DNA from: Alphaproteobacteria bacterium
GTDB lineage: Bacteria; Pseudomonadota; Alphaproteobacteria; Micavibrionales; Micavibrionaceae
Assembly: GCA_029880245.1 (NCBI GenBank)
Contig: JAOUOR010000008.1
Coordinates: forward strand, 1-42,670
Length of the DNA stretch: 42,670 nt
Direction of reading: 5' to 3'
In this document: piece by piece, positions 8,568 through 17,602 of the stretch
How the letters are laid out: each line of letters begins with the position of its first letter
How positions within the stretch are numbered: the first letter of the stretch is position 1
Program-made: the position numbers and the translations under genes
Notes under the pieces: generated by a model
The model's database searches: none
Told to the model about the DNA's origin: nothing
Seen by the model: only the letters and a program-made list of their open reading frames with translations

Positions 8568-9419
8568 ATGAGAAAAGGATTATTGAAAATAGCTTATGCC
8601 TCAAGCCTTATACTGGCGGCAGGTTCTATCATTGAGAAGAATGTGGCTTATGCACAATCTGCTGATCTGGCGCCTATTATCATTAATCCTGAAGATGTCT
8701 ATAAGGTTAATTCTGAAAAACCCGGCAATTTCTATAGCAGTGACTATAAAAATAGAGTTGAGATGCTGGAGCAAGAAAACCAGAACCTTCATAAGGTTAT
8801 AAGAGAGATCCGTCAGGATGTAGATAAAAAGCCTGAAAACAAGGTTGATGGTGGTGAAGTCGTTAATCTTAAAAGTAATCTCTATGATCTCCAGAAAGAA
8901 AATGATGAATTAAGATCATCTTTGGATGAGGCAACTCAAAAAATTGATGTGTTACAAAATCTTGTTAACAAACAAAAACTCAATGAAAAATATATAGCTC
9001 ATAGACTAAGAAACATTGATGACGAGATTGATGAGAGAGCAAAAAAGAAAATCAAAGAACTTCAGGAAACTGTTGCTGCGCTTAGTCAGGAAAACGCTGA
9101 ACTTAAAGAAGAAATACAATCTACTGATGTTGTCGCATCTACACAGCTAGTGAATGATGATATAAGTAATAATATTTTCTTTAAGAAAGAGGTTGTTTCA
9201 ATAGAGGAAATTGAAAGCAACGAACCCGGACAAATACAGCCTTCCAGTTTTGAGCTACTAAAAATAGACCCTAAGGGCATAGATATAGAGTATATTCGTG
9301 GTGAAAAGGAAATGTTTGTTGGAACAAGTGATTTTGATCATATGGGAAAAATCTCAAAAGTTGATACAAATTACCCACCTTTGGAAGAAACACTCCCGCG
9401 TGAAGATTTCAATGATTAG
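8568..9419 (+). CDS. exported coiled-coil protein of unknown function
   Basis: This 283-residue protein has a Sec-type signal peptide (basic MRKGLLK, hydrophobic core, predicted cleavage after AYA near residue 29). A long charged coiled coil follows from about residue 60 to 185, with heptad-like E/K/L runs such as NRVEMLEQENQNLHKVIREI. The C-terminal 90 residues are acidic and less regular. It is likely periplasmic, perhaps a spacer or partner-binding protein. It is not recognised as a named family. It sits alone, ended by a strong terminator. There is no clear ribosome binding site and an AT-rich promoter-like stretch ends only about 8 bases before the ATG, so a leaderless mRNA is possible. 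Confidence 0.65.
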   Translation: MRKGLLKIAYASSLILAAGSIIEKNVAYAQSADLAPIIINPEDVYKVNSEKPGNFYSSDYKNRVEMLEQENQNLHKVIREIRQDVDKKPENKVDGGEVVNLKSNLYDLQKENDELRSSLDEATQKIDVLQNLVNKQKLNEKYIAHRLRNIDDEIDERAKKKIKELQETVAALSQENAELKEEIQSTDVVASTQLVNDDISNNIFFKKEVVSIEEIESNEPGQIQPSSFELLKIDPKGIDIEYIRGEKEMFVGTSDFDHMGKISKVDTNYPPLEETLPREDFND

Positions 9420-9425
9420 AAATTA

Positions 9426-9453
9426 AAAAAGCGCCCGATGAAAGGCGCTTTTT
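9426..9453. terminator. bidirectional Rho-independent terminator
   Basis: AAAAAGCGCC (9426-9435) pairs with GGCGCTTTTT (9444-9453) around an 8-nt loop. It lies between the convergent coiled-coil gene and phaR, and the A/T arms give a U run on either strand. Confidence 0.85.
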
Positions 9454-9477
9454 ATTTTATATCTGTCTTAAACACAT

Positions 9478-10017
9478 TTACTTTTTAGGGGGCGTGTCAT
9501 CCGAGCCATAATTTATATTAAAAGGCGGAAGCATTTTCATGGCTTTCTCAAACATCTCCATATTCTGACGGGATAGCTCCTCTATATGCGATGCCCCGGG
9601 AAACATATTTCCCATTTGCGACATTGGGGACATGCTTTTGATTTCTTCGAGAGATTTATTTATTTGTTCCTGAATTTTCTCTTGATTGCTCACAAATGTA
9701 TTCAAGCTTTGTTCAAGATATCTTGGCATGACTGATTGCACGCTATTGCCGTAAAACCCTATCAACGTTTTCAGGAAATTAGTCGGCAAAAGATTTTCAT
9801 CCTTGGATTCCTGATCAGCAATAATTTGAGTAAGTACGCTGCGCGTGATATCGTCTCCACTCTTGGCATCGATGACCTTAAAATTATAGCCCTCTTTAGT
9901 CATTTCACACAAATCGTCAAGAGTTACATAACTGCTGCGTCCTGTGTCGTAGAGACGTCTATTTGCGTATTTTTTTATAATAGTTGGTTCGTCTTTGCCA
10001 TTTCTTGTCTTAGACAT
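9478..10017 (-). CDS. phaR: polyhydroxyalkanoate synthesis repressor PhaR
   Basis: PhaR binds nascent PHB and DNA and represses granule-protein and PHA genes until polymer accumulates. The 179-residue protein starts with the hallmark PHB/PHA accumulation DNA-binding region (TIIKKYANRRLYDTGRSSYV, residues 12-31, then LDDLCEMTKEGYNFKVIDAKSGDDITRSVLTQII). It continues with the PHB_acc domain (LPTNFLKTLIGFYGNSVQSVMPRYLEQSL). The tail is proline/methionine-rich. It is divergent from phaC across a 130-bp region containing a 14-bp palindrome, so local autoregulation of the pha locus is plausible. Confidence 0.93.
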   Translation of the reverse strand: MSKTRNGKDEPTIIKKYANRRLYDTGRSSYVTLDDLCEMTKEGYNFKVIDAKSGDDITRSVLTQIIADQESKDENLLPTNFLKTLIGFYGNSVQSVMPRYLEQSLNTFVSNQEKIQEQINKSLEEIKSMSPMSQMGNMFPGASHIEELSRQNMEMFEKAMKMLPPFNINYGSDDTPPKK

Positions 10018-10124
10018 GTTGCACCTTTGTCATAAATTTTATATTTTATAGATAAGTCTATTATGCACAATTTTTTTAGAAATAAAAGCGAATCATGAAT
10101 GCGGCGCAAAATAAAATATTATTT

Positions 10125-10138
10125 CAAGATATATCTTG
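10125..10138. promoter_or_regulatory. 14-bp perfect palindrome upstream of phaC
   Basis: CAAGATATATCTTG is a perfect palindrome ending 9 bp before the phaC ATG, in the phaR-phaC divergent intergenic region. It could be an operator for PhaR or another regulator, but it does not resemble the TGC-containing PhaR sites described in other species. Function is inference. Confidence 0.25.
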
Positions 10139-10147
10139 GTATTTTGC

Positions 10148-11284
10148 ATGACAAATACACAAAAAAAACGTAGTGGCCCCAGACCTTTATGTATTCACAC
10201 AGGATTACTGCAAGCGAACGCAGCATCCTATGGTGATTTTGCACAAGATAACTTTATACCCTACAGCAATGAAGACCGTATAAATATTATACGAGGGATA
10301 CAAAAATATCAGAACAGTACTTATAGTGCAGACAGGCCGTCCTTGAGCAGTCAATATGAATATAAAGGTATTCATTTGCTTACTCCTGATGAGGAAGATA
10401 AAGAAAATGTGCAGTATAAACGCAGTCTTTTGCTTATTCCTTCCCTTATCAATAATGCAAATATTTTCAACTTGAATAAAGATCGATCCTTTGCGCTTTG
10501 GTTGCAACAAAACGATATCGAAGTCTTTATTCTTGATTGGGGGGATATTAGCAAAACCAATCCGGATGTTACTATGGAAACATTAGTGGCCGAAATATTG
10601 CCGCATATGATACATGCTGCATCTGATAGAGCACAAAACAGTCTGGATATACTTGGATATTGTATGGGCGGCACATTATTGCTTGGCGGGCTTAGCTTTA
10701 CCGCGGTTAATATTGGCAAAATTATTTTTCTTGCCGTACCTTGGGATTTTCATTCTGAGAAATCCGGTTTTTTTAAAAGCCTGCGATTATGGTCGCCTTT
10801 TGCACTGGAGACAATTCAGCGGAATGGCTATTTGCCATCTTTATGGGTTGAGTTTCTTTTTGCCATGCTGGATATGTCAAAAGCAGGCTCCAAGTTTATG
10901 GACTTCGATAAAATGGACCCGAGGAGCGAGCAGGCCAGATTATTTATTGACGTAGAAGACTGGCTTAATAGTGGTTGTGATATTCCAAAACATATCGCGC
11001 AATACTGCATCAAAGAATGGTTCTCGGGTAACGTTACGGCACAAAATAAATGGATAATAAAGGACTGCGTCATAGATCCTTCATCTTATAAAAACGACGT
11101 ATTGATTATTGCATCTGATAAAGACAAGATTACGCCATATGAGTGTACGGAGGCTTTAGAAAAACAACTCGGTAATGCCAATGTAACCGTTTTAAAAGAA
11201 AGCTGCGGGCATATAAGTTATATTGCAGGACAGAATGCTGTTGCTTCTATTTGGGAACCATTGCTTGAGTGGGTAAAAGAATAA
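10148..11284 (+). CDS. phaC: poly(3-hydroxyalkanoate) synthase-like alpha/beta hydrolase
   Basis: This enzyme polymerises (R)-3-hydroxyacyl-CoA into PHA. Of 378 residues, the alpha/beta-hydrolase core shows the synthase lipase-like box GYCMGG with nucleophile Cys172. The general acid/base pair is Asp326 (SDKDKITP) and His355 (ESCGHISYIAG). It has the conserved LDWG at about 129-132 and the LIPSLINNANIFNL oxyanion region. It is short compared with class I synthases (about 590 aa) and close to class III PhaC, which needs PhaE, but no phaE is nearby. An in-frame TTG at 10136 is an alternative start; ATG at 10148 is preferred. phaA and phaB follow and phaR is divergent. Confidence 0.85.
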   Translation: MTNTQKKRSGPRPLCIHTGLLQANAASYGDFAQDNFIPYSNEDRINIIRGIQKYQNSTYSADRPSLSSQYEYKGIHLLTPDEEDKENVQYKRSLLLIPSLINNANIFNLNKDRSFALWLQQNDIEVFILDWGDISKTNPDVTMETLVAEILPHMIHAASDRAQNSLDILGYCMGGTLLLGGLSFTAVNIGKIIFLAVPWDFHSEKSGFFKSLRLWSPFALETIQRNGYLPSLWVEFLFAMLDMSKAGSKFMDFDKMDPRSEQARLFIDVEDWLNSGCDIPKHIAQYCIKEWFSGNVTAQNKWIIKDCVIDPSSYKNDVLIIASDKDKITPYECTEALEKQLGNANVTVLKESCGHISYIAGQNAVASIWEPLLEWVKE

Positions 11285-11398
11285 ATATTATATAAGTTTT
11301 ATGCACAAAAATCTTGAAAAATTCTTGCGCCGCTATAGTGTGGCCCTGAGAATTTAAATTGAGCTTCTTAATCAAGCTATTTCTGAAAGGAAAATACG

Positions 11399-12574
11399 AT
11401 GAGTGAGTCTGTTGTAATTGTTGCTGCAAAAAGAACGGCAATTGGAAATCTTGATGGAGGCTTGTCTGGCGTATCTGCTGCAACACTGGGCGCAACTGTT
11501 ATAAAAAATATTCTTGAGGAAACAAAGATTTCTGCGGGTGATATTGACGATGTTATTCTAGGGCAAGTTCTTACGGCAGGTTGTGGACAAAATCCTGCGC
11601 GGCAGACTCTTATTCAGGCAGGATTACCGGAAAGTAGTACGGCCCTGACTATTAATCAGGTTTGCGGTTCGGGCCTTCGTTCTGTCGCTTTGGGTATGCA
11701 AGCTATTTTATCAGGTGACAGCAATATCGTAATTGCCGGCGGGCAGGAGAACATGTCCTTATCACCGCATATCATGAATTTACGCAAGCCCGTTAAATTC
11801 GGTAATGCCGAGATGAAAGACAGCATGATCCTTGATGGACTTTGGGATTGCTTCAATGATTATCATATGGGCATCACAGCAGAAAATATAGCCGAGCAAA
11901 ATGGCTTTTCAAAAGAGGAACAGGATGCTTTTGCAGCACAATCTCAAAACCGAGCAGAGCAAGCCATTAAGGATGGTAAATTTAAGGACGAGATTGTTCC
12001 TGTTGAAGTTCAAACCCGTAAGGAAACAGTCATCTTTGATAAGGATGAATTTCCAAGAGCAGGTACAACGGCTGAAAGTTTAGGAAAGCTTAGGCCAGCC
12101 TTCAAGAAGGATGGCACTGTAACAGCGGGAAATGCTTCAGGGATTAATGACGGTGCTGCATGTTTGTTATTAATGAGTGCCGGTGAAGCCAAAAAGAGAG
12201 GGCTTAAGCCGATGGCAACAATTAAATCATGGGCAACATGCGGTGTTGATCCTTCTATTATGGGGACGGGTCCTGTTCCGGCCAGTGCCAAAGCTTTGGA
12301 CAAAGCCGGATGGTCCGTTAGTGATCTTGACTTAGTAGAGTCTAATGAGGCTTTTGCTGCGCAGGCTCTTTATGTTTTAAAGAATGCAGGCTTTAATCCG
12401 GAGAAAACCAATGTAAATGGAGGAGCCATAGCTCTAGGACATCCTATAGGGGCTTCGGGTGCACGTATCCTCGTGACATTACTTCATGAAATGCTGCGCA
12501 GGGATTCAAAAAAGGGGCTTGCGACATTGTGCATTGGTGGTGGCATGGGAATTGCTTTATGTGTCGAGCGGTAA
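11399..12574 (+). CDS. phaA: acetyl-CoA C-acetyltransferase (beta-ketothiolase)
   Basis: PhaA condenses two acetyl-CoA to acetoacetyl-CoA, the first PHB step. The 391-residue protein has all three catalytic residues at exactly the classical biosynthetic-thiolase numbers: Cys89 in [10 protein letters not shown], His348 in GHPIGASG and Cys378 in CIGGGMGIA. An AAAGGA ribosome binding site precedes the ATG. It starts 114 bp after phaC, so it may have a separate promoter, and phaB follows after 26 bp. Confidence 0.95.
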   Translation: MSESVVIVAAKRTAIGNLDGGLSGVSAATLGATVIKNILEETKISAGDIDDVILGQVLTAGCGQNPARQTLIQAGLPESSTALTINQVCGSGLRSVALGMQAILSGDSNIVIAGGQENMSLSPHIMNLRKPVKFGNAEMKDSMILDGLWDCFNDYHMGITAENIAEQNGFSKEEQDAFAAQSQNRAEQAIKDGKFKDEIVPVEVQTRKETVIFDKDEFPRAGTTAESLGKLRPAFKKDGTVTAGNASGINDGAACLLLMSAGEAKKRGLKPMATIKSWATCGVDPSIMGTGPVPASAKALDKAGWSVSDLDLVESNEAFAAQALYVLKNAGFNPEKTNVNGGAIALGHPIGASGARILVTLLHEMLRRDSKKGLATLCIGGGMGIALCVER

Positions 12575-12600
12575 ATTTATTATAATTAGGAGAGTATTAA

Positions 12601-13323
12601 ATGAGTAAAGTTGCTCTAGTGACCGGCGGAACAAGAGGTATAGGTTTGGCTATATCGATGCAGCTCAAGGAAGATGGATTTCAGGTTGTTGCTATTTATC
12701 ACGGAAATGAGGAGGCCGCTGAAAAATTCAGAGCCGACACCAAATGCCATGCTTATAAGGCGGACGTATCTAATTATGAGGATTGCAAAGCCGTTTTTGA
12801 GAAAATTAAAGAAGAAGTAGGGGCTATTGAGATCCTTGTCAATAATGCAGGAATTACACGTGACAGCACTTTGCACAAGATGAAGCCGGAAAACTGGCAT
12901 GCCGTGATTGAAACAAATTTAACGTCATGCTTTTACACAAGTCATATTGTGATTAATGGTATGAGAGAACGCGGTTTTGGCCGTATTATAAATATTAGCT
13001 CGATTAACGGACAAAAAGGACAATTTGGCCAAACAAATTACTCGGCAGCCAAAGCAGGTATGATCGGTTTTACCAAAGCGCTTGCTCTTGAAGGCGCTGC
13101 CAAAGGCATTACAGTAAACGCCGTTTGCCCGGGATATATTGAAACTGATATGACCTCGGCGATCAATAAGGAAGTACTGGATTCCATCATACGCCAAATT
13201 CCTATCACCCGTATGGGTAAGCCGGAGGAAATCGCTGCGGCAGTTTCCTTTCTTGCTTCCGATAAGGCTGCTTTTATTACCGGAGCGACCTTGTCTATTA
13301 ATGGCGGTCAGTACATGGCATAA
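12601..13323 (+). CDS. phaB: acetoacetyl-CoA reductase
   Basis: This short-chain dehydrogenase reduces acetoacetyl-CoA to (R)-3-hydroxybutyryl-CoA with NADPH, feeding phaC. The 240-residue protein has the Rossmann motif TGGTRGIG (residues 8-15), NNAG at 81-84, a catalytic serine in NISS (about 134) and the YxxxK pair Tyr147/Lys151. The NGQKGQFGQTNYSAAK segment is typical of PhaB rather than of general FabG. AGGAGAG lies just before the ATG. Its position after phaA makes the assignment firm. Confidence 0.93.
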   Translation: MSKVALVTGGTRGIGLAISMQLKEDGFQVVAIYHGNEEAAEKFRADTKCHAYKADVSNYEDCKAVFEKIKEEVGAIEILVNNAGITRDSTLHKMKPENWHAVIETNLTSCFYTSHIVINGMRERGFGRIINISSINGQKGQFGQTNYSAAKAGMIGFTKALALEGAAKGITVNAVCPGYIETDMTSAINKEVLDSIIRQIPITRMGKPEEIAAAVSFLASDKAAFITGATLSINGGQYMA

Positions 13324-13385
13324 TTTGCTGTGCATTACTATTGATCATATTTGTAAGTTTTATCCAATTGCATTAGACTTTTTTT

Positions 13386-13778
13386 ATGGAGAAAAATAAA
13401 AATAAAAATAAACGTATTATTTTGGAGCGCCGTTTTTATACCAAGGGTACGGTTATAATTGAAGAAGGCGAGCAGGCATTCTGTGCTTATCTTGTTCAAT
13501 CCGGTTCCGTTCTTGTGTACAAGAAAAAGAGTGACGGGAAAATAGCCGAAATTGCCACTTTAGGTCCCGGGCAGATTTGCGGTGAAATGGCGCTTATTCA
13601 AGATGAAACTAGTCGTAGAACAGCCAGTGTCAAAGCTTTAAGTGATTGCAATTTAATTGTTATTACACGGACAGCTTTCGAAGATAAGCTTGAAAACTGT
13701 GATCCGACGATAAAGGCTATTGTCGAGATGTTGGTTGATAGAATAAAGAATATGACCACTAACGCCGCAGGGCCTTAA
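13386..13778 (+). CDS. cyclic nucleotide-binding domain protein
   Basis: This 130-residue protein is essentially a single cNMP-binding (CAP_ED) domain. It has a lysine-rich start (KNKNKNKR), the beta-barrel FYTKGTVIIEEGEQAFCAYLVQSGSVLVYKK, a phosphate-binding-cassette-like [25 protein letters not shown], and a C-terminal helix. The cassette keeps G-E-M-A-L and R-R-T-A, which favours ligand binding. There is no helix-turn-helix, kinase or channel domain, so it is a stand-alone sensor module. It lies 62 bp downstream of phaB and may share the transcript. Partner unknown. Confidence 0.75.
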   Translation: MEKNKNKNKRIILERRFYTKGTVIIEEGEQAFCAYLVQSGSVLVYKKKSDGKIAEIATLGPGQICGEMALIQDETSRRTASVKALSDCNLIVITRTAFEDKLENCDPTIKAIVEMLVDRIKNMTTNAAGP

Positions 13779-13859
13779 AAACTGATTTCTTTCCTTTATT
13801 GAATGTTTTTGCTGTAGGACTTATATATTGAGGCTCCTATATTTTACATGAGGATTTTT

Positions 13860-16820
13860 ATGGTGAAGCGTTTTATTTATTTCATAGTTTTTCTTGTTAT
13901 CCTTCTGGTGGGAGGTGCCTTGATTGCGCCAAGCTTTATAGATTGGAACCAGTATAAGGGACAAGCTACTGCCAAAATTAAGGAAAGCACAGGACTGGAT
14001 ATTGCTTTAAATGGAGATATCGGTTTTGCCATTATTCCTGTCCCGAAATTAATGGTTCATGATGTTGCCCTTGTCGGACCTAAAGGGGCTAAAAATCAGA
14101 ATATTGCAACACTTAAGCGTTTTGACGTGAATGTCTCGTTACTTCCTTTGCTTAGCGGCAAAATAGATGTTCAGTCTATTTCCCTAATTGAGCCGGTTAT
14201 AAATATCGAAATTGGTGAGGACGGCACTCCGGTTTTTATGACCGAGGAAATAAACGCCCTGATCTCACCGGAGGAAGAGGAAAAAGAAGCCTCTTCGTCT
14301 CCTGCGATGCCGGAAATATCATTCCAAAATGTAACTGTTAAAGATGCCGCTGTTACGTATTTTGATCATAAAAGTGGTATGGAGCAAAAGCTTCAAAACA
14401 TTAATTTTGAACTTTCTGCAAAGACTTTAACTGGTCCATATACACTTAGCGGTCACATGTTTTATGAGGGAAAAGCCATCAACCTTGATTTAGAGGCAGG
14501 CAGCCTTGATTTAAAAGAAAAAGTTGTTTCCTTAAAATCAAAAATTACGGTATCGCCGGATGATATTACTTTAAGCTATGCCGGAGCTGTGAATTTCGCG
14601 CAAGATATAATGATTCAGGGGCAGCTAGGTTTTGAGGCTAAGGCCAAATCGCAGTTTATTAGCAAAGCGTTGAAAGGGCAGGGGCTCTTAACCGCAGATA
14701 AAGAGTCTATCAAAATAACAGATATGGAGGTGCAATCTGAAGGAAATATCTCAATCTCAGGTGACGTAAACTATGTGTTTGAAGGCGGTAAGTTTTTGGC
14801 GAATGTGAAATCCGAAGCGCCTGTAGATGGCAAGGCCTTGTTGGGGCCTTCATTTCCTTTTGAAACACTGGCATTTGATCTTGCTGCAACAGGAGATACA
14901 CAAAAAATATCTTTCAAAGACTCATCTCTTTCTCTGGACCAATCCAAGATTAATATCTCGGGTGATTATAGTACTTCTCAAAATGGTAAAGCCAAGTTAG
15001 ATCTCAATGTTGCGAGTGATAACCTTAATCTGGATAAGCTGGCTGCAAGTGGGAGCAGCCAAGAACAGCAATCATCTAAACAGAGCTTGAAGAGTGCTGC
15101 TGCATCACTGCAACTGCCTTTTGATCTGGGTATGTCGTTTAATTCTAAAAAGCTGAAATATGGTGAATTTAATTTAAGTAACTTGGTCTTGGACTTATCC
15201 CTGAATGATAATTCTCTTAGTATCAAGGAATTTGCTGCTTATGGATTATTGGGGACATATACAACAGCAAAGGGATCGATTGGGAACATCAAAAATATTG
15301 CTGGTCTGGATTTAAATACATCGGTAAAAATTGAGAATATAAAAGATTTTAAAACAGCCCTCAAGTTGGATCAGAATACACAAGCTGATTTTTTGGACAA
15401 GGCAACAATCAATTCAGACATTAAAGGTAGTATTGATGGCCTTGATCTTACATCCAATATCAAATCAAAAGGCACCGAGATCTATATTAAAGGCAAAATT
15501 TCCGATCCATTTGCGCAAATGTCGGTTTCCGGTCTTTCCCTTCAGGTTAAACACGCTAATACACAAAGATTCCTGACAGACGCGCTTGGTTTTGCCGATA
15601 TGGGGTATGACCTTAGCAAGCCATTGGATTTCTATACAGATGTATCAATGAATAATGAGGACTATAAATTCGAAAATATTAAGGCTTCAATTTCATCAAT
15701 ACCTCTATCGGGGCAACTCCTTGTTCAGATGAAAGAAAAACGGCCCTATGTTAAGGGTGATTTCAAAGCCGGCCTGATAAAACTAGTTCCTAAACCAGTA
15801 TCAGGTAAATCATCTACACAGAGCTCTAGTTCTGATCGTTGGTCAAAAGAGCCCATAGATACATCAGGATTTGGAGCTGTGGATGCGGATATTACATTTT
15901 CTGCTCAGAAAATTCACAAGGATTTAATGGTCATTACACAGCCGAGCTTTTCTCTTGCGCTTCATGATGGAACATTGGACATCAGAGACTTTAAGGGTCA
16001 AATATTTGATGGCTCTATGTCTTTGAGTGCAACCGTAAAAACTTTGCCGGATGAAAAAAGACAACCTCTTCATATAACGGCAGAAGGACAGTTTGACACT
16101 ATTTCTTTAAGACCCATGATTCATACTCTGATAGGACGCAATTTTGTAAATGCTGAAGGCTCTGTGAGTACAAGCTTTGACATCAAGACATCAGGTCTTA
16201 ATCAGGCGGCTATGATTTATGATCTTGCTGGAAATGCGTCTTTGGATGGTAAAGAAATAACAGTTCATAATCTTGATATTAAACGCTTTGCCAGAGCTTT
16301 ATCAGATGAAGGAAAGGCCGGCGATAGTGTTCTTGGGATTTGGAAGGGAGCGTCTTCCGGCGGTAGCACATCTTTTGATACACTTGACGGCAAGTTTACA
16401 ATACTGGAAGGTGTCGTTAATATCGATAAGCTTGATCTGGATGGCCAGCAAGCCTATTTGCAGACGGCTGGAAAGGTCAATCTTCCTCAATGGACTTTGA
16501 ACACAAAGCACAAAATAACGGCCAAAACTGAGATAGAAGGGGAAAAAGAAATTCCGCCCTTTGAAATCAGTTTCTCAGGATCGCTTGACAATCCTTCTCA
16601 GACCTTCGGACAAGGGCTATTGCAGGATTATCTCAAGCGTAAAATGGACCGGAAAATCAATAAGGTTTTAACTGATGTCATAGGCGGAAATTCTAGTAAC
16701 AATCCGCCGCCTTCACCCCAGAACGGACAAGAAGTTCAAGAACAGGAACCAGCTTCCGGTAATCGTAGCGATGATCCCGAGGATTTAATTAAGGGCGTTT
16801 TGGAAGGTCTCTTGCGCTAG
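13860..16820 (+). CDS. AsmA family protein
   Basis: This large (986-residue) AsmA-like protein is anchored by one N-terminal membrane segment (residues 4-25), followed by the signature APSFIDWNQYKGQATAKIKESTGLDIALNGDI. Long repetitive beta-strand-rich regions follow, as in bridge-like lipid-transfer or outer-membrane-biogenesis proteins. A C-terminal AsmA_2 region contains TLDGKFTILEGVVNIDKLDLDG and FEISFSGSLDNPS. A polar serine/proline/glutamine linker precedes the tail. The ATG at 13848 is also in frame. I prefer 13860 because GAGGA sits at the right distance. A role in envelope lipid homeostasis is family knowledge, and direct partners are unknown. Confidence 0.85.
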   Translation: MVKRFIYFIVFLVILLVGGALIAPSFIDWNQYKGQATAKIKESTGLDIALNGDIGFAIIPVPKLMVHDVALVGPKGAKNQNIATLKRFDVNVSLLPLLSGKIDVQSISLIEPVINIEIGEDGTPVFMTEEINALISPEEEEKEASSSPAMPEISFQNVTVKDAAVTYFDHKSGMEQKLQNINFELSAKTLTGPYTLSGHMFYEGKAINLDLEAGSLDLKEKVVSLKSKITVSPDDITLSYAGAVNFAQDIMIQGQLGFEAKAKSQFISKALKGQGLLTADKESIKITDMEVQSEGNISISGDVNYVFEGGKFLANVKSEAPVDGKALLGPSFPFETLAFDLAATGDTQKISFKDSSLSLDQSKINISGDYSTSQNGKAKLDLNVASDNLNLDKLAASGSSQEQQSSKQSLKSAAASLQLPFDLGMSFNSKKLKYGEFNLSNLVLDLSLNDNSLSIKEFAAYGLLGTYTTAKGSIGNIKNIAGLDLNTSVKIENIKDFKTALKLDQNTQADFLDKATINSDIKGSIDGLDLTSNIKSKGTEIYIKGKISDPFAQMSVSGLSLQVKHANTQRFLTDALGFADMGYDLSKPLDFYTDVSMNNEDYKFENIKASISSIPLSGQLLVQMKEKRPYVKGDFKAGLIKLVPKPVSGKSSTQSSSSDRWSKEPIDTSGFGAVDADITFSAQKIHKDLMVITQPSFSLALHDGTLDIRDFKGQIFDGSMSLSATVKTLPDEKRQPLHITAEGQFDTISLRPMIHTLIGRNFVNAEGSVSTSFDIKTSGLNQAAMIYDLAGNASLDGKEITVHNLDIKRFARALSDEGKAGDSVLGIWKGASSGGSTSFDTLDGKFTILEGVVNIDKLDLDGQQAYLQTAGKVNLPQWTLNTKHKITAKTEIEGEKEIPPFEISFSGSLDNPSQTFGQGLLQDYLKRKMDRKINKVLTDVIGGNSSNNPPPSPQNGQEVQEQEPASGNRSDDPEDLIKGVLEGLLR

Positions 16821-16822
16821 AT

Positions 16823-17029
16823 TTATTCTTGCATATGCTTAAGAATATAAACTCGAATAGCGCTTGAAAGATTGTCTGTTTCTTTCTTTTTATCAATTTC
16901 TGTAACAAGTGCGTTGAGCGATTTTCTTTGATTTTGTGCTATGTTCTTCAGAACTATCCAGAATTCTTCTTCCAGCGAAATACTGCTTGGATGATTGGCA
17001 ATTTTGACGGAGTACTTCTTCATAGCCAT
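16823..17029 (-). CDS. ribbon-helix-helix (RHH_4) domain protein
   Basis: This 68-residue protein has an N-terminal strand (KKYSVKIANHPSSISLE) and two helices (EEFWIVLKNIAQNQ and SLNALVTEIDKKKE), ending with NLSSAIRVYILKHM. That is the RHH_4 family pattern, small alphaproteobacterial proteins with a MetJ/Arc-like fold that may bind DNA. It is convergent with the AsmA-like gene (2-bp gap) and divergent from the CBS gene. The second methionine (17023) is an alternative start. Confidence 0.75.
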   Translation of the reverse strand: MAMKKYSVKIANHPSSISLEEEFWIVLKNIAQNQRKSLNALVTEIDKKKETDNLSSAIRVYILKHMQE

Positions 17030-17120
17030 ATTAATTGTGTATGATGCATCATCGCCAAAAGGTTATACTGGAAAATAAGACATGTATAGTTAATACTTTT
17101 TTGATCAGGAGATTAACACT

Positions 17121-17582
17121 ATGCCATGTCATGTTGCCATCGATGAAAACTCAGCCGTAGCTTCCCCACAAACGACCATAGAGGAGGCCTTGACGCTTAT
17201 AAGAAAGAAAAATCTTGCTGCTTTAGTAGTGATGGATGAAACAGAGCAAGTTATTGGAATTTTCTCTTCAAAATCTCTGCTGTCTAATATCATTCCGGTA
17301 TCTTTTGCGATGAGTGACGGGGTGCAACTTGATGTAAAAATTGAGGCCGCTCCTGGTGTTTCCAAGAGAATGATAAAATTGTTACCCCTAAGCATTACCG
17401 AAGGAATGGAAAGAAAATACAATTATGTGGAATCCGATGCACCAATTTGGGAGGGTGTTACAAAAATCACAAAATATGGTGGGCCATTGGTTGTCCTCGA
17501 CAAGAAAAAAAAGTTTAAAGGTCTTGTTACTTATGAGTCACTTATTAAGGCTCTTGAAAATACAAAACAGGCAGATGCCTAA
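17121..17582 (+). CDS. CBS-domain pair protein
   Basis: This 153-residue protein contains two CBS motifs. The first is about residues 15-60 (TTIEEALTLIRKKNLAALVVMDETEQVIGIFSS). The second is about 98-147 (VESDAPIWEGVTKITKYGGPLVVLDKKKKFKGLVTYESLIKAL). Such stand-alone Bateman modules sense adenine nucleotides and act on partner proteins. An AGGAG ribosome binding site precedes the ATG. A DUF192 gene follows after 20 bp, suggesting a two-gene operon. The partner is unknown. Confidence 0.75.
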   Translation: MPCHVAIDENSAVASPQTTIEEALTLIRKKNLAALVVMDETEQVIGIFSSKSLLSNIIPVSFAMSDGVQLDVKIEAAPGVSKRMIKLLPLSITEGMERKYNYVESDAPIWEGVTKITKYGGPLVVLDKKKKFKGLVTYESLIKALENTKQADA

Positions 17583-17602
17583 AAATTAATAGAGAGTATA
17601 AA

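Noticed and set aside
11305-11340. Sigma-70 promoter before phaA (TTGAAA and TATAGT)
   Set aside because: The spacer is about 14 bases, too short to support.
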